Of a stretch of DNA of 64,000 bases, positions 10,539 to 22,303 are shown in pieces. The stretch covers positions 744,001 through 808,000 of the forward strand of contig JAGTJM010000011.1 in the NCBI GenBank assembly GCA_020747015.1, in the 5' to 3' direction. Source of the stretch: Pyrenochaeta sp. MPI-SDFR-AT-0127. Lineage: Eukaryota; Ascomycota; Dothideomycetes; Pleosporales; Cucurbitariaceae. The position numbers and the translations under genes are program-made. Every line of letters begins with the position of its first letter. Within the stretch, counting starts at the first letter, position 1. The notes under the pieces were generated by a model. That model did no database searches and was not told where the DNA came from. It saw nothing but the letters and a program-made list of their open reading frames with translations.

Positions 10539-11290
10539 TGTTTCTGAGCCCAAGAAAAATGTCTACTTGGCGACTGGTTGTGGAACGAGCCCTGCGTAAG
10601 ACTTTCGCCAGTGACGGCCGTAGTAGCTATATGAACATTTGGCCTGCCCGATTTCAATCCGTATCTTTGCTAGTTGCATATGACTATGATGATTATTGCG
10701 TGCTATGTAGTCATATCGAGTTCATCTTGCGGGTTCCCATGGCGACTGTACCGGTTTCGATGTCGTGATGTGCGTCGGAGGAAATTGGCCTTTCACGGCT
10801 ATCATACGCCAAAGCCAAGACGCCGATGGTATAGGACAGGCGTGATATGCTTGGTTCTACCGAACAACTAGTTAAGGCGTTGCCTCCTTTGGATAGCTTA
10901 CCGCATGATCATCAAGAGCCCAGTTAGTAGAAATCATGGGTGCGACGCGCGGGGTCACCGGTTGCTGACTTAGTCTGCTGTCGCGGAAAATCGGGGATAG
11001 ATATTACGGATCTTTGGCGGCAGGATGGATGTCAGAGCATGCATTCGACGATTGGACCATAACAAATGCCTGTACTCATGCTAACCATAGTTGGAATAGA
11101 TATCGGTGAAACAGAACCCCGGAACCTCCAGCCAACTACAACATTACCGATTGTGTACGCCATCTATCATCTCAATCACATCATTCCCAATCCAACCTTT
11201 CCTTGACTGCCAAACCCCTAGTATACGCTCACGACCTACCGTGACGCCACGAGAACATCTACAGGTATTGTATGGCTGTTTCTGCACTGT
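10539..11290. other. Intergenic, 5' side of the monooxygenase gene and 3' side of the transporter gene
   Basis: 752 bp between two genes on the same strand. It should contain the promoter of the monooxygenase gene. I see no recognisable gene, repeat or named binding site. Confidence 0.5.
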
Positions 11291-12213
11291 CTACTGTGGT
11301 TTTTCTTTCTTCGCGAAGTACTTCGAAGTATCGCCTAGTGGAAGCTCTATGATGGAGTCCTTCAATAGAAGGTGAAATGTCAGATACCTGGCCGTTGGGT
11401 CAAATGGATGTTCTAGCGTACAGCATCTTTCTAACCTACCAACCAATCAATCCTGCGATGAAGCAGAAACCACCCCCGCCTTTCTTCAGGGCATTCGAAG
11501 CCGCCAAATTCCCATCAGCGGCCGCGAAGTAGCATGATGCAACTAGTAGGAAGCCCAACTCTACTGTAAAGAAGATGCCAATGTAGACAAGATTGGTGGG
11601 GAGAGATGCAATCAAGAATGTTAGTGTAAATACAGTCCACACTGCTCTGTTAGCTTGAACCTAAAGCTTAAGCACTCGGTGCTTACATATCATGTAGAAA
11701 CCGAGCGCATTGTTCAATTGAACTGTATCATTTCCGTAGGCCTCGATGATGCCGAACGCAGGAGTGAGTATTGCGCCGTAGCCAGCATAGAAGAGGCCTT
11801 CCTGCATAAGCCAAGTCTCACAGAAAGGGGATATACTCACCAAATGCACTGAATACTGTGTAAGCAAATCCGTTGCCAATAGCAAGTTCCCATTGTGCAG
11901 TGACCACGAGACCAAAAGCTGCAGCGAAGAAGAAATTGGCTACAAACACGTTGTTTGTGGTCACACCTCGCCATTCCATCAGACTCAGTGATAAAGTAGT
12001 TAGAGTGACTGCAAAAACGCCGATAGCTAGGGCTGTCTGCAGAAATTAGCATTCTCCTGTGTTCAAGTCTATAGCACGCAAACTGACCCCAGCGCCCAAT
12101 GTTTTTGGAGCCGGCGCAGTGGCTGTGATACTTTCGTGAGTAGGTTGCTTCTCGATATCAGTTTGCCCGGCATTGCTCTTGCTGTTGATGTCGCTTGTTG
12201 AAGAAGCCGGCAT
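11291..12213 (-). CDS. GPR1/FUN34/YaaH (SatP) family small-anion transporter
   Basis: Five exons: 12213-12088, 12036-11841, 11797-11687, 11641-11440 and 11387-11291, giving 243 residues with introns of 51, 43, 45 and 52 nt. After a hydrophilic N-terminal tail of about 40 residues the protein is six hydrophobic segments, as in the acetate/succinate channel family. Family landmarks include AFGLFYAGYGAILTPAFGI, NALGFYMILWTVFTLTFLIA and the C-terminal KDSIIELPLGDTSKYF. The diagnostic N-terminal NPAPLGL motif is replaced by AGTALAI at the aligned position, so this is a divergent subfamily and its substrate may not be acetate. It lies between two organosulfur monooxygenase genes, which suggests it moves a small substrate or product (for example a sulfonate, sulfinate or carboxylate) across a membrane. 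That is inference from context only. Confidence 0.88.
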
Positions 12214-14504
12214 TTTGATGGAAGACGTATTTATGACAATATGTTCTGTTTCTTGAAGCAGCCTCAGCCAAGTGACGGGGAGGTTGATAGAAACTCCCCT
12301 CAAATCTTGCAGCTCCCCTCTGTTTTGGTACACCATCATTGTCCCACCTTTTTCATTGCGTTTGACAAAGAAGCTATGGCGTGCTTCTCTGTTGAGCTCT
12401 ATTGTTGTAGCCTGACGCCGTAATCAGGCCGATCAAAGACCTAGTATCGGATGGCGCACTGCAATCTATTTAGGCTCACATTTGCGATTCAGGAACTTGG
12501 TGTACGTGTACCATCCTATAGGCTACCCAAAATCACCATAGGATCGTCTCATAGGTGACCTATGTTGGAACCGGAAATATCTTAACGCATTCGTAATTTG
12601 ACTCTTGGCTGATCGACATTGGTAGGCTAACAATGCGTGTTTCACGGATTATAAACCCTGGATAAGACATTCATCGCACAAATAAGCCTCTGGGAAGTCC
12701 TTGATCTCATAGCAGTAGGCATATGGAGACTCCTGCGAAGTTCTCACGATGATTAAGGGCTACAGTATACGCACTTTGAGTCAATTTTGTATCTGCGTAG
12801 TATTGTGCTATCGTGACTTCGAAACAATAAATGAATTTCAAACAATTGAGCAGGTACAAGATAATCAATAAATTTATGTGAGTTTGGGATCTTCAATTTT
12901 GCTTAAGTGCAGTACATGAATCATGAATAATACAGATGAACAAAAAAACGATTTGTCGGGCTTTGCTTCGCTCGCACCGTTTTCGAGTAATGGTAGATTG
13001 CTCGACGGCAGAATCATTCAATGATACCAAAATGATTTTGATCCGACATGTGACCTAAGACGCTATAAGCTCAAAATCAAGTTACACAGTCACACATTAA
13101 AGCACCTAGATCGCCTTTGTCTTCTCCAGGTACTGCAATGCCAAGGAATCTACGTTCTGGTAGTGTACTAATGTCAGCTGCCTCGGAGCTTTGAAAATAC
13201 CTATAACTTGAGTATTCGTGCTTTCAATGAATTAAGAGGGCATAGTATTTATTACATCTGCCATGTTTGCTAGAGCCTGTTTGGGTATCCTTTTGCTCAG
13301 CATCGAACATGGTCAAGTTGTGGTACATTCAAGAATTACTTTTCGCAACCGTATCTCACTGAATCAGAGAACAAGCGGTTTAATATCATTTACTTGTGGA
13401 ATCAGCCCAACATAGGTGACTTGGCATTGATCCATAGCGATATTTTCCAGCTTCGTTTCACGGTTTGGTCGATCCGGCTGATTTCGAACACTACCATCCG
13501 TGACTGTCAACTGTCAGTGCTGATGCGGGTCGAAACACAACATTTTCGTAAGATTTTATAGTTCCCTGACAAAAATAGACTGGATCTTCAACCGATACCA
13601 TATCTATAAAACTAAGTCTCATAGATAGACGCGCTGACATCAAATGCAACGAAGTAGAGCCACGGCTGGTGTTCAGGGACTACCTAGCGCTCAGACCTCG
13701 TATTCTGTAATGCAGATTATGAGATTTTGCAAGTTGCACGTACCGCAGCAGTTACCTTACAGCTCACGCATACCTTTATCTTCTTTGCCAGTTCGATTTT
13801 TCAAGGCAAACACCCATAATATCTTCGGCCCACAAGGCTCTCATCAAGCTTCTATGCAAATCAGACAAGGGAAAATTCTCAGCAGTGTACATCTGCTCTT
13901 CTTTTTCTATGTTCTGTCTGTAACATGTTCAAGTAGCGAGGGAAGGATGTCATCAGACAGATTTGGGGCAGAATAAAGCACGAAGAGATGAGCGTAATAT
14001 GATTGTCGTACGATCCTAAAATGGCTTGAATACAAATGATATTTAGGCAAGACCCAGATGCTCATCATAAATGTGATTCTCTAATATCATTTCGACCCCG
14101 TGGCAGGAAGTGTAGCTGGCTAATCTATTTTACTATCACGTGATTACTGGTACACTCCCGATGCCCGGGACTGCAATTGCCCATGATTCAGACTAGGACT
14201 AAACTACAAATGTATCAATTGATGGGGATCCCATAAAATTGGGTCAATATGCAACAACCCCGCATATCGTATACTCTGGCAACTCAGCACGCCATCCGCA
14301 CCTTGTATGTGCACATTCGGTCACTCGTTTCCGGAAATTCTGGCGCCATCGCTCTGCAATAACTCAACGTGATTCTGGGCGATATTTTCTCATTCGGTGT
14401 TGTCTATATATGTGCTATATCGCTGAGATGTGTGCCGGGTAGACATTTCAGCTTGTTAATTTATCGAGTAGATTTACCCAGGTGACAAGACGGATACTGA
14501 AACG
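12214..14504. other. 2.3-kb divergent intergenic region between transporter and SfnG genes
   Basis: The region separates two divergent starts and is fairly AT-rich, especially 12780-13620. One plus-strand ORF of 110 codons (13644-13976) has no recognisable motif. I see no tRNA, terminal repeat or transposase remnant. Shared or separate promoters for the transporter and SfnG genes must lie here. Confidence 0.5.
14405..14411 (+). promoter_or_regulatory. Candidate TATA box of the SfnG-like gene
   Basis: TATATAT lies about 95 bp upstream of the chosen ATG at 14505, a normal distance for a fungal core promoter. No experimental support. Confidence 0.4.
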
Positions 14505-15748
14505 ATGGCCGACGCAAATGGCTATACGCCCACAAAACCACTTGAGATTAACCAAGACCCCGAACGTGTTCTTTTTGCGTAAGGTGCAAGTCAGGCTGCA
14601 GCACGTGTACAGGTCCTAATTTGGAGGTTAGATACTGGGTTCCGAACGTCTCCGGCGGACTCGTCATCTCCAAAATCCCACAAAACACAAATTGGGACTT
14701 GCCATCAAATGTACGTTATGCCAAAATTGCAGAGGACCACGGCTTCGAATATGCACTCACGCAAATCCGCTTCACTGCATCGTACGGAGCAGCAAATCAG
14801 CATGAGAGTGTTTCATTCTCACAGGCCCTTCTGCACAACACCGAACGACTAAAAGTGATTGCGGCTATTCTACCTGGTCCTTGGAATCCTGCTGTTGTCT
14901 CAAAGCAGATCGCCAGTATTGACAACTACACCAATGGTCGTATCGCAGTGAACATTGTCTCTGGATGGTTCAAAGGTGAGTTCACAAGCATCGGGCAATG
15001 GTGGCTTGAGCATTCAGAGCGTTACCGCCGTTCCAACGAATTCATTCGCGCCTTGAAGGGTATTTGGACCGCTGGAGAAGAAGGCTTTACGTTCGCTGGC
15101 GACTTTTATCAGTTCCGTAGCTACAACTTGCAGCCAAAGCCATTGCAGAAGCCGCACCCGGAGATTTTTCAGGGCGGAAATAGCGATGATGCAAGAGTGA
15201 ATGGAGCAGAAGTGAGCGACTGGTACTTTATGAACGGTAATGATCTTGACGGCTTTCGCGACCAGATCGCAGACGTCAAAGAACGTGCTCGAAAAGTGGG
15301 TCGTGAAGACTGTGTTCGGTTTGCTGTGAACAGCTTCGTCATCCTCCGCGATAGCGAAGAAGAGGCCATCCGAGTGCTTCAAGAGATTCAGGGCAAGGCT
15401 GATGTCGAAGCTGTGTCGGCTTTCCGGGATGCAGTGCAGCAAGCAGGCGCAAGTACATCGAATAAAAAGGGCATGTGGGCAAACAGCAAATTTGAAGATC
15501 TGGTGCAGTATAATGATGGCTTCAAGACAAAATTGATTGGGACCAAGGAGCAGATTGCTGAGCGCATTTTGTTGTTAAAGAGTTTAGGAGTAAATTTAGT
15601 CCTAACGGCATTCTTGCATTACGAAGAGGATATTGGAAGGTTTGGGGAAGACGTACTTCCGTTAGTCCGGAAATTAGAAGGCGAAGGTCGTGGCAATGAT
15701 GCAGAATATGAAATCAAGCGGACAGGGGATATCTATCGGAAATATTAA
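14505..15748 (+). CDS. sfnG-like: Dimethylsulfone monooxygenase SfnG homologue (FMNH2-dependent, LLM fold)
   Basis: Two exons, 14505-14578 and 14632-15748, join over a 53-nt intron (GTAAGG..GTTAG) to give 396 residues. The junction rebuilds FAYWVPNVSGGLV, the conserved start of bacterial SfnG, which sets the splice site. Further motifs are FEYALTQIRFTASYGA, VIAAILPGPWNPAVV, GRIAVNIVSGWFKGEF, HPEIFQGGNSDDAR, WYFMNGN and FEDLVQYNDGFKTKLIGTKE, all close to the bacterial enzyme over its full length. SfnG uses reduced FMN and oxygen to turn dimethylsulfone into methanesulfinate and formaldehyde in sulfur-starved bacteria. The fungal copy has about 20 extra C-terminal residues. It is divergent from the transporter at 12213 and near the DszC-like gene. 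Such high similarity to a bacterial pathway enzyme suggests horizontal origin, followed by intron gain. It could act on another small sulfone or sulfonate. Confidence 0.9.
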
Positions 15749-16847
15749 TGTCTTCCTTAGCCGCAACTGTCTTCTGTGTCTGAAATTGGTTCACTTTTTC
15801 CTTTGCCTAGTTCCTCTCAAATGGCTCCACCGCCTTTTCCCCTTCCAACTGTCAGTGGATTGGCATAGGTTAGTGTCACGCAATACGTTATCGTTTACGT
15901 GATTAAATTGTGGGAATAGATACAACCTGGAGCCATGAAGAGCCAGCCTGTCATTCTCATATCCCGGATATGTGAACGAAATGTCCTAGTAAGTCGCCAA
16001 GAGCAAATCTACTTCTCACACGACATGACCCCAGGGATTGAGCACAGCTCTGACAGAGCCGCATCGCGCCCAAAGAAGGTTGGTGAGGAATAATTACATT
16101 ATGATTTGAAGACAAAACTAGTCATTGAGCGCTTTGTAGATAGGATTAGATGGTTATTGCACTGTGTTCTCCTCTAGCACACTTTGGAATCATGTTTTTA
16201 AAAACTGTTGAGTACTTACCACAGACTGACTCGTCATAAAGATAAATACTAGGCATAGAAATGGTAGATAAATAGATCAGGAAGCACTACAAAAGACCAA
16301 CGAGAGTGGAAACAGCTGGATAACCGAGATTTCTCTGGCTCGGTATTTAACCGTATCATAATGATGAACCTTGTGACGGCTGGGGGGCTTGCATGGCTGA
16401 GTCTGTACCATTTAGATGGCCCGCGAGAGTGATCTGTGCTACTTTGCTTTGGGAGCAGGGTGGCAAACCAGGTAGCATCACGTTTTGAGATCACTGCTAG
16501 GAGCTCCTTTTACTAGGCATATCTCTAACAAGCTACAACGAAAGCAATTGCCACATTTTGACTATGGGACAAACATAGAATACTGAATCTTTTTGGTGTC
16601 CTACTGATCTAGGAATGGGTCCAAATGGAGGCTTTCCGAGAAAGTACTTAATGGCATCTTTGTCCTCAAGTAGACATATGTTTGAGCACCTAGTTACAAG
16701 AAATGGCAATCTTTTATCCGCTACGTAGTTGGGTGTTAGAAATTATTAAAGAGGACGAACTGCTAAGGGTAATTCTCGAAGGTGTATCTATAAGATCTAT
16801 ACATGAAGTTGTTGTCTAGATGGGTAGTCGAGGTAGGTGCACCTTGC
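15749..16847. other. 1.1-kb convergent intergenic region
   Basis: 3' ends of the SfnG-like and CSC1-like genes face each other here. The sequence is AT-rich and only short ORFs occur. No feature recognised. Confidence 0.5.
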
Positions 16848-19549
16848 TCACTCCCACTGACCACTCGAGCCGTGCTGTTCAGATCCGTTCAACCCGTATT
16901 GGGATCTCGCATGCTTGTTAAGAAGCCACACATCGTTCAAACTTTTGCGCATGAGTCAGCTGCATTCATTCCATACTAGAGATATACTCACGGCATCACG
17001 AGGCTTGGGTTTTCAAACCGTAAGCCCTTCTCCCTGGCTTCGTCGAGGGTGAGTCTACCCGATAGCGCCCTTCGCGCTACTCGCCCGGACGAAATAGGCT
17101 CAGCATGGACTTCGCATCCAAGCTCTGACTGCTCTGGATTTCGAAGACTCCGCAGAGCGATGAACTTCATCAGAGGTCTATATGTCCTGGCATAAACATA
17201 CAAAAACCAAAGAGTGCCGATGACCAATGGCACTACAATAATGGCACGTTTGAATGCCTTTTTCAACGCTAGTTGGCCGGCAACAGTGATTTGGAAGAGT
17301 ACAACGCCCACGATCACACGATCGCACATCATCGTCCAGCCTCTGCCCGTGGAATGTTGACGGTGTTCCATCGCATACAGCAATTGATACTTGTGGACGA
17401 AGTGACCAATCATGAAGTAGGCAAGCCCCGTGAGTAAGACTTGCCATGAGTCCTTCAGCACGCTGTAGACCATACAAATGATGAATATAAGAATGGTCTG
17501 AGGCAAAAAGAAGCCATAGCTGAAGACCGGAGGCTGAACCAGTTCTGCATAATCTATGACAAGAGTTAGAAGAGTTATACAATACAATCCAGGGCCAGTG
17601 AAAATCGCATCTACCTCGAGGAGTCTTTGCACCAATCAAGTAGATTGGGTACAAAGAGACAGCGCCAAATTCCATCAGGCGGAATGGAAATAATCCAAAT
17701 GCCTGTAGGATAATGAAGTTTGTGTAGAATCCAAGTAAGTCCGATAAAGACGTGGCTAATGCATACGCGATTTGAGTAGGACTTGTAAGTTGTTCGCCAA
17801 AGCGCTCCAGTATGGCTAGTAAGCCGGATGCAGTTCCCAGAATGGTGAAAAGTATGAAAAAGTTGAAGAACGTAAAGAAGAAGTTCTTTGATATCACAGA
17901 CAGCTCCACATCACCTTGGGAGATCATACCTTGTTTGTTTGCGAGCCCTGATGGCGGAGGTCAGCATCTTAACACATACGGCAAAGTAGAGAGCCTACAA
18001 TCATAGAGGAATGGTACTGCAACATTGATCAGAGTAAGCGCCAATGTTGGCAGTTGAGTGTTGACAAGTGATCGTAGAATCTCATGGCTATCCAATGCCC
18101 TCGCAAGTCCAGGAAAGACTTCGTTGATCGAGCATGTGTTTAGAGCACCGGCGACAGGAACCAGCAGAAAGGTCCAAAATATGCTCAATACTCCAATAAC
18201 GAATGTGATAGACCAGGAGCGAATGATCCTTTGATTACGAGACAGATACGTGTTAGACCAAACAACATCGGAGGGCGCTGGGCTGTTGTTGGCAAGAAGC
18301 TGAAGCGGTGATGGATCAAGTACAGCCTGGATTGCCATTTGAGCAGATGCGACGCTGTCCATCGTCACAAACGCCAACGGAGTTGGTTCATAGTCTTTCT
18401 CCCGGAGCGTTTTGATTTCATCGTCAAACCTGCGCAGCTTTTCCTCGTAGTAATCGATGGCGTCCACATTCCGGTATCTTAACTTGAAGTGACCATACCA
18501 GATCTTCGTTGTTGGGCGCTGCCGGCTATACGAAGTGGCACAGTCGTATTCTCCGTCCATCTCCCTAAGTAAGTGACTCGCCTCGCTATCATCGCCACGG
18601 GAATCTCCTGCAGGCTCAGGAGGACGTGGCTGTACTACAGGGAGAGTCTCTAGGCTTCGCTCAACTCTTCTGCTTCCAGAGTGAACAGTCCAAGCTTCTT
18701 CGAGCTTCCTCAGAATAGAATGTCTTTCGATGACTTTGTTATCTAGCTCCTTCCAGTTCTTGCAGAGTGTCACGCTTTCAACTTTCCCAATTTCAAGATC
18801 CTCAATGAACTCCTTGATCATGTCTTCAGACCGTAGATTAACAGGGATGCCTGACAATCTGATTGTCCGGTCAGTGATGGTCGTTTGGCTACCAAGGTAC
18901 TCTTGCCGAACATCGATGATTCTTCTTGTCTCAGAAACAATCAAGTACAGAATGAGGGCAGTAAATAGATATACAAAGACGATGTACATCCAGAGGTAGT
19001 CGGTATAGTATTCGTATTCAGCTGTAAAGGCGCTAAACGTGGAGCGAATTTCGATACGGTTCAGGCCGGGGTCGTCAGGTAGTGGTGATTTCTTGCCCTC
19101 TTTATCCTGGTGCGTGTCGTGCACGGGCTTAATGACGGCGAGAGCGAAAAAGAGTGTGATGAGGAGAAACTTCATGGCCATTTTGAAGAAGGCAAGATAC
19201 ACGTAGGCATCCAAACCTGCCGAAGCCAGAACCTGCTCGTCCGTGATTCTCCATAGTGGTATAATCCAACCAAAAAACTTATCTGGAAGCTCAGGCAGTG
19301 CTGTCGCCAGATCGTTCTGCTTCTTGCGCGCGGCGTACAGGCCTTTCCATCGTGGGCGTAAGAACTATAGGGTCAGTTAGCAAACTCTTGATACTCTCTG
19401 GGTAAGTTAAGACCTACACAGAAGGTCAGGAAAGCGCCCAAGCCAAGCGTGAGCGAAATGTATATCTGAAGACGGACGTCGCGCGGACGCGACTTGCCCC
19501 ATATATCGTCCTGACCGCCGCAAGTCTTGTTGTTCTTGCCCTCTATCAT
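16848..19549 (-). CDS. CSC1/OSCA (DUF221, TMEM63-like) calcium-permeable channel family protein
   Basis: Exons: 19549-19418, 19364-17999, 17947-17615, 17553-16992 and 16941-16848, giving 828 residues. An N-terminal span (LQIYISLTLGLGAFLTFCFL) is followed by PRWKGLYAARKKQ, a second span, a third span (DYLWMYIVFVYLFTALILYL) and a cytosolic RRM-like domain starting TDRTIRLSGIPVNLRSEDM and ending at TPLAFVTMDSVASAQMA. Then comes the seven-helix pore block (SWSITFVIGVLSIFWTFLLV through DYAELVQPPVFSYGFFLPQT and KAFKRAIIVVPLVIGT). This is the order of the CSC1/RSN1 family of osmo- or mechanosensitive cation channels in plasma or internal membranes. The last short exon is my choice: a perfect GTGAGT donor overlaps the apparent stop, and the new frame stays open for 30 residues. 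Without it the protein ends at 16988 with 798 residues. Divergent from Pch2. Confidence 0.88.
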
Positions 19550-19861
19550 TGTCAAGATGTGAATTCACTCGCCATGTGAAGTAGATATCGTGATAATTCT
19601 GTGTAACACCCTGTGACTGAGCTTCTTAACCCAAGGGTCGCGCGATGTCATCATGCGCCTCGACCGCTAGTTGGTGCACGGGCCAGCGCCTTCCAACCAC
19701 CGTCCTCGAATGCTCCCGCTTGCTTGCTCTCATCTAAACACTCACCATATCGCACAGAGTCCTTGTCGCATATATCGATGCTCCAAATAGACTTGATCTT
19801 TACTAATCGTAACATTTACTAACATCCAGCGCTTAATTCGTGCATTAGTAGCATCCCTCTG

Positions 19862-21494
19862 ATGCGAATGACGCAGCAGCAGTATGGCACGCTCTTTGTT
19901 GAAATCAGACTGGATGCTAGCGCGAAACAAGGCTTCCGTGACAAAGAAATCATGAGTGAGATTGGCGTATGGATTCGCAAGAACCATGCCGAGGTCAAGA
20001 TTGGCACTGAAGTTCATCTAGGCGAGTTTCCTGATTGAGGCTCTTCTACTTTTGGTTGTCCCTGCATCAAGTACTAATGCTCGTCATGCAGGGCCAGCAT
20101 TCGCAACTACAATTGAGAGTGTGGAGATAACCGGGCACAGCAAGTCCAAGACATTCCCCGACAACAATCTCTACTCTGTAGTTGAAAGTGGCATGGAAAT
20201 TGTAGCGTATACACTTGCCTCAAATGACGAAAGTCAGTCTTGGAACAGTCAAGTTGAAGATGAGGGTGGTAACATCACGTCTCGTCAATTTGATGTGACG
20301 AAACTACCCAATCAAGCTTTTGACAGGTTGTGGGAGTCTTTGATTTATGGAGATCCGGTAGGCGAACTCACTCTACGTACGCTGATACGCGCTGTACGAC
20401 TGCGATGGGACAACCCAATAGCCTGGCAAAGAAGCTCCTGGCAGAATACAGTGCTCTTCCATGGATCACCAGGTTCCGGCAAGACCGCTTTGGCCCAGGC
20501 ACTCGCTCAACGCTTATCAATTCGACTGTCCAATATGTTTCCAACCACCAAATTACTACAGATCAATGCGCATACTGCCTTTAGTCATTACTTTGGCGAG
20601 ACAACAAAGAAGATTGGCCGATTGTTCGACTCAATCACGGATCTGGCTTCGGACGGAACACCGTTGATGATTGTTATCTTTGACGAGGTGGAGACCGTGG
20701 CAGGCTCTCGCGAGCAAGCCCTGCAGAAAAATGAACCAGTCGATGCCATTAGAGTAGAGTATCTTGGTGCCGATGGTGCTTTACCTTGCTGACAACGAAT
20801 AAAGGCTACAAACGAAATTCTTCGAGGCCTGGACAAGTGTCGAAAGCATAGCAACATCATCTTTTTCTTCACGAGCAACTTCATCAGCAGCCTGGACCCT
20901 GCGTTCGTTGATAGATGTTGTATTGAAGAAGAGATCAGTACTCCTACCACAGAATGTGCCTTTGAGATTTTACGGATGGAAATGAATGACCTAATCGACC
21001 ATGGCTTCATTGTATTCAAAACCCTGATCTACGAAGAATTTGTTGACTTGTCCAACAAGCCCCTTGACACGTCATTCGCTTTCGTGCAGACGCCGAAGGA
21101 CATATCTCCAGAAGATTCATCGCAGTTCAGGGAGTTATCTCGAATCCCAAGCCGAGAGTGGGCGAACAGTTATTGGCCGTCGAAAGCCAGAACCGTCGTA
21201 TCGGAGCTGTACAGAATTGCAATTCTAGCCAGCGGCCTGTCTGGACGGAAACTGAAGGGGCTCGTGATTCAGGCCTACTACAAGTACATAGTTGATGAAC
21301 CTGGTGAGCTCCATGATATGCTCAATGCGCTTGAGGCTGTCATCCGGAGACAGACAGGCCAACACGGAAGGTCTGTTGAGAATGAAGCCGTGTGCAAGTC
21401 GGATCTGGAGGCGGGAAAAGACCAAGTTGAGGACGTGGCGGAGTTTCTGATGTCTCTTGAGGCAGATGAAAATATGAACAATGCAAAGAGCTAG
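19862..21494 (+). CDS. pch2: Pachytene checkpoint AAA+ ATPase Pch2/TRIP13
   Basis: Exons 19862-20021, 20092-20753 and 20805-21494 give 503 residues. The N-terminal part (YGTLFVEIRLD, then GPAFATTIESVEITGHSKSK) matches the substrate-binding domain. The AAA+ core shows Walker A GSPGSGKT near residue 178, Walker B IVIFDEVETV near 247, the DAIRATNEILRGLD segment and SNFISSLDPAFVDR. A C-terminal lid domain containing SGLSGRKLKGLVIQAYYKYI follows. Pch2/TRIP13 remodels HORMA-domain proteins (Hop1, Mad2) in meiotic and spindle checkpoints in the nucleus. The first intron only fits if its donor is GC (GCGAGT), with a consensus TACTAAT branch site before GCAG. The frame is open upstream of the chosen ATG and an excellent branch/acceptor pair lies at 19815-19830, so a short upstream exon is possible. 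Confidence 0.87.
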
Positions 21495-22188
21495 ACAGGC
21501 GAGGGCTACTCCCCCCTGCGCCGCGACATTGGACTGTATCGCCCAGAGTGTACCGTAGCACCAGACGAGGGCTGGAATGAGCTCAAAGGGGTCAAACTGG
21601 GCCAGGGATGCCTGGGAAGTGTAGCGTTTGTCCGTAGCCATGCGTTTCCAAAGGTGTTGCACCAACGTCTGGAGACAAGCATTTGTAGATGGCTTGGCAC
21701 CGAAGCTTAGCAGTGATGTTGCGCTAGGGTGACGCACGCGCACACTGCGGGAAGGCTTGACGAGAGAATCGAGACCGCTGTCGACCGGCGGGCAGACCAA
21801 GCATCACAGCACATGCAGCGTTGGGTGTGGGCGTCTGACACGGGCAGGCCAAAGCGACGGCGAAGCTCGAACCGGATCGCCAGTGCCGCGGCCAGTTGGA
21901 GGCAGCTCAGCGCTTTGTGCGGGTACATGGAGACACAAAGCTTCGAGACACGATTGTTTGGAAGAAGACGGTTCTTCTCGAAGAGCCACTAACACCGAGC
22001 AGGGCTTGTAGCGCTGCAGCAAGCGGTCATGCTGCCCCGTCTTGCACCCCATGCCCTGTCTCGCTCTCCCGGTTCGCATGCAACGAGCACGGTGCTGGGC
22101 TTGGATAGCCTTCTAACTGATTATCGACGACCACCCTGGTTGTTTGGCCTGGCCGTCGCCTCCGTCGCCCGTCACCCATTGCCCCATT

Positions 22189-22216
22189 GCCCACTGCCCA
22201 CTGCCCACTGCCCACT
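22189..22216 (+). repeat. Tandem heptamer GCCCACT x4
   Basis: Four exact copies of GCCCACT follow two imperfect ATTGCCCC-type units starting near 22178. The tract lies in noncoding sequence upstream of the arrestin gene. Confidence 0.9.
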
Positions 22217-22303
22217 GCCCTCTACCCTCCGCCGTCTCCCTCATGCAATCCTTCCTCCTTCATATTGGTGCAAGATACTGAGCCGCCCATAATCCGCATC
22301 CTG

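Noticed and set aside
13644..13976. 110-codon plus-strand ORF between transporter and SfnG genes considered as a cluster gene
   Set aside because: No recognisable domain, no plausible flanking exons and ordinary random-ORF composition.
21225..21800. 191-codon minus-strand ORF with hydrophobic stretches
   Set aside because: Largely antisense to the Pch2 C-terminal exon and lacks any family resemblance or splice-supported extension.
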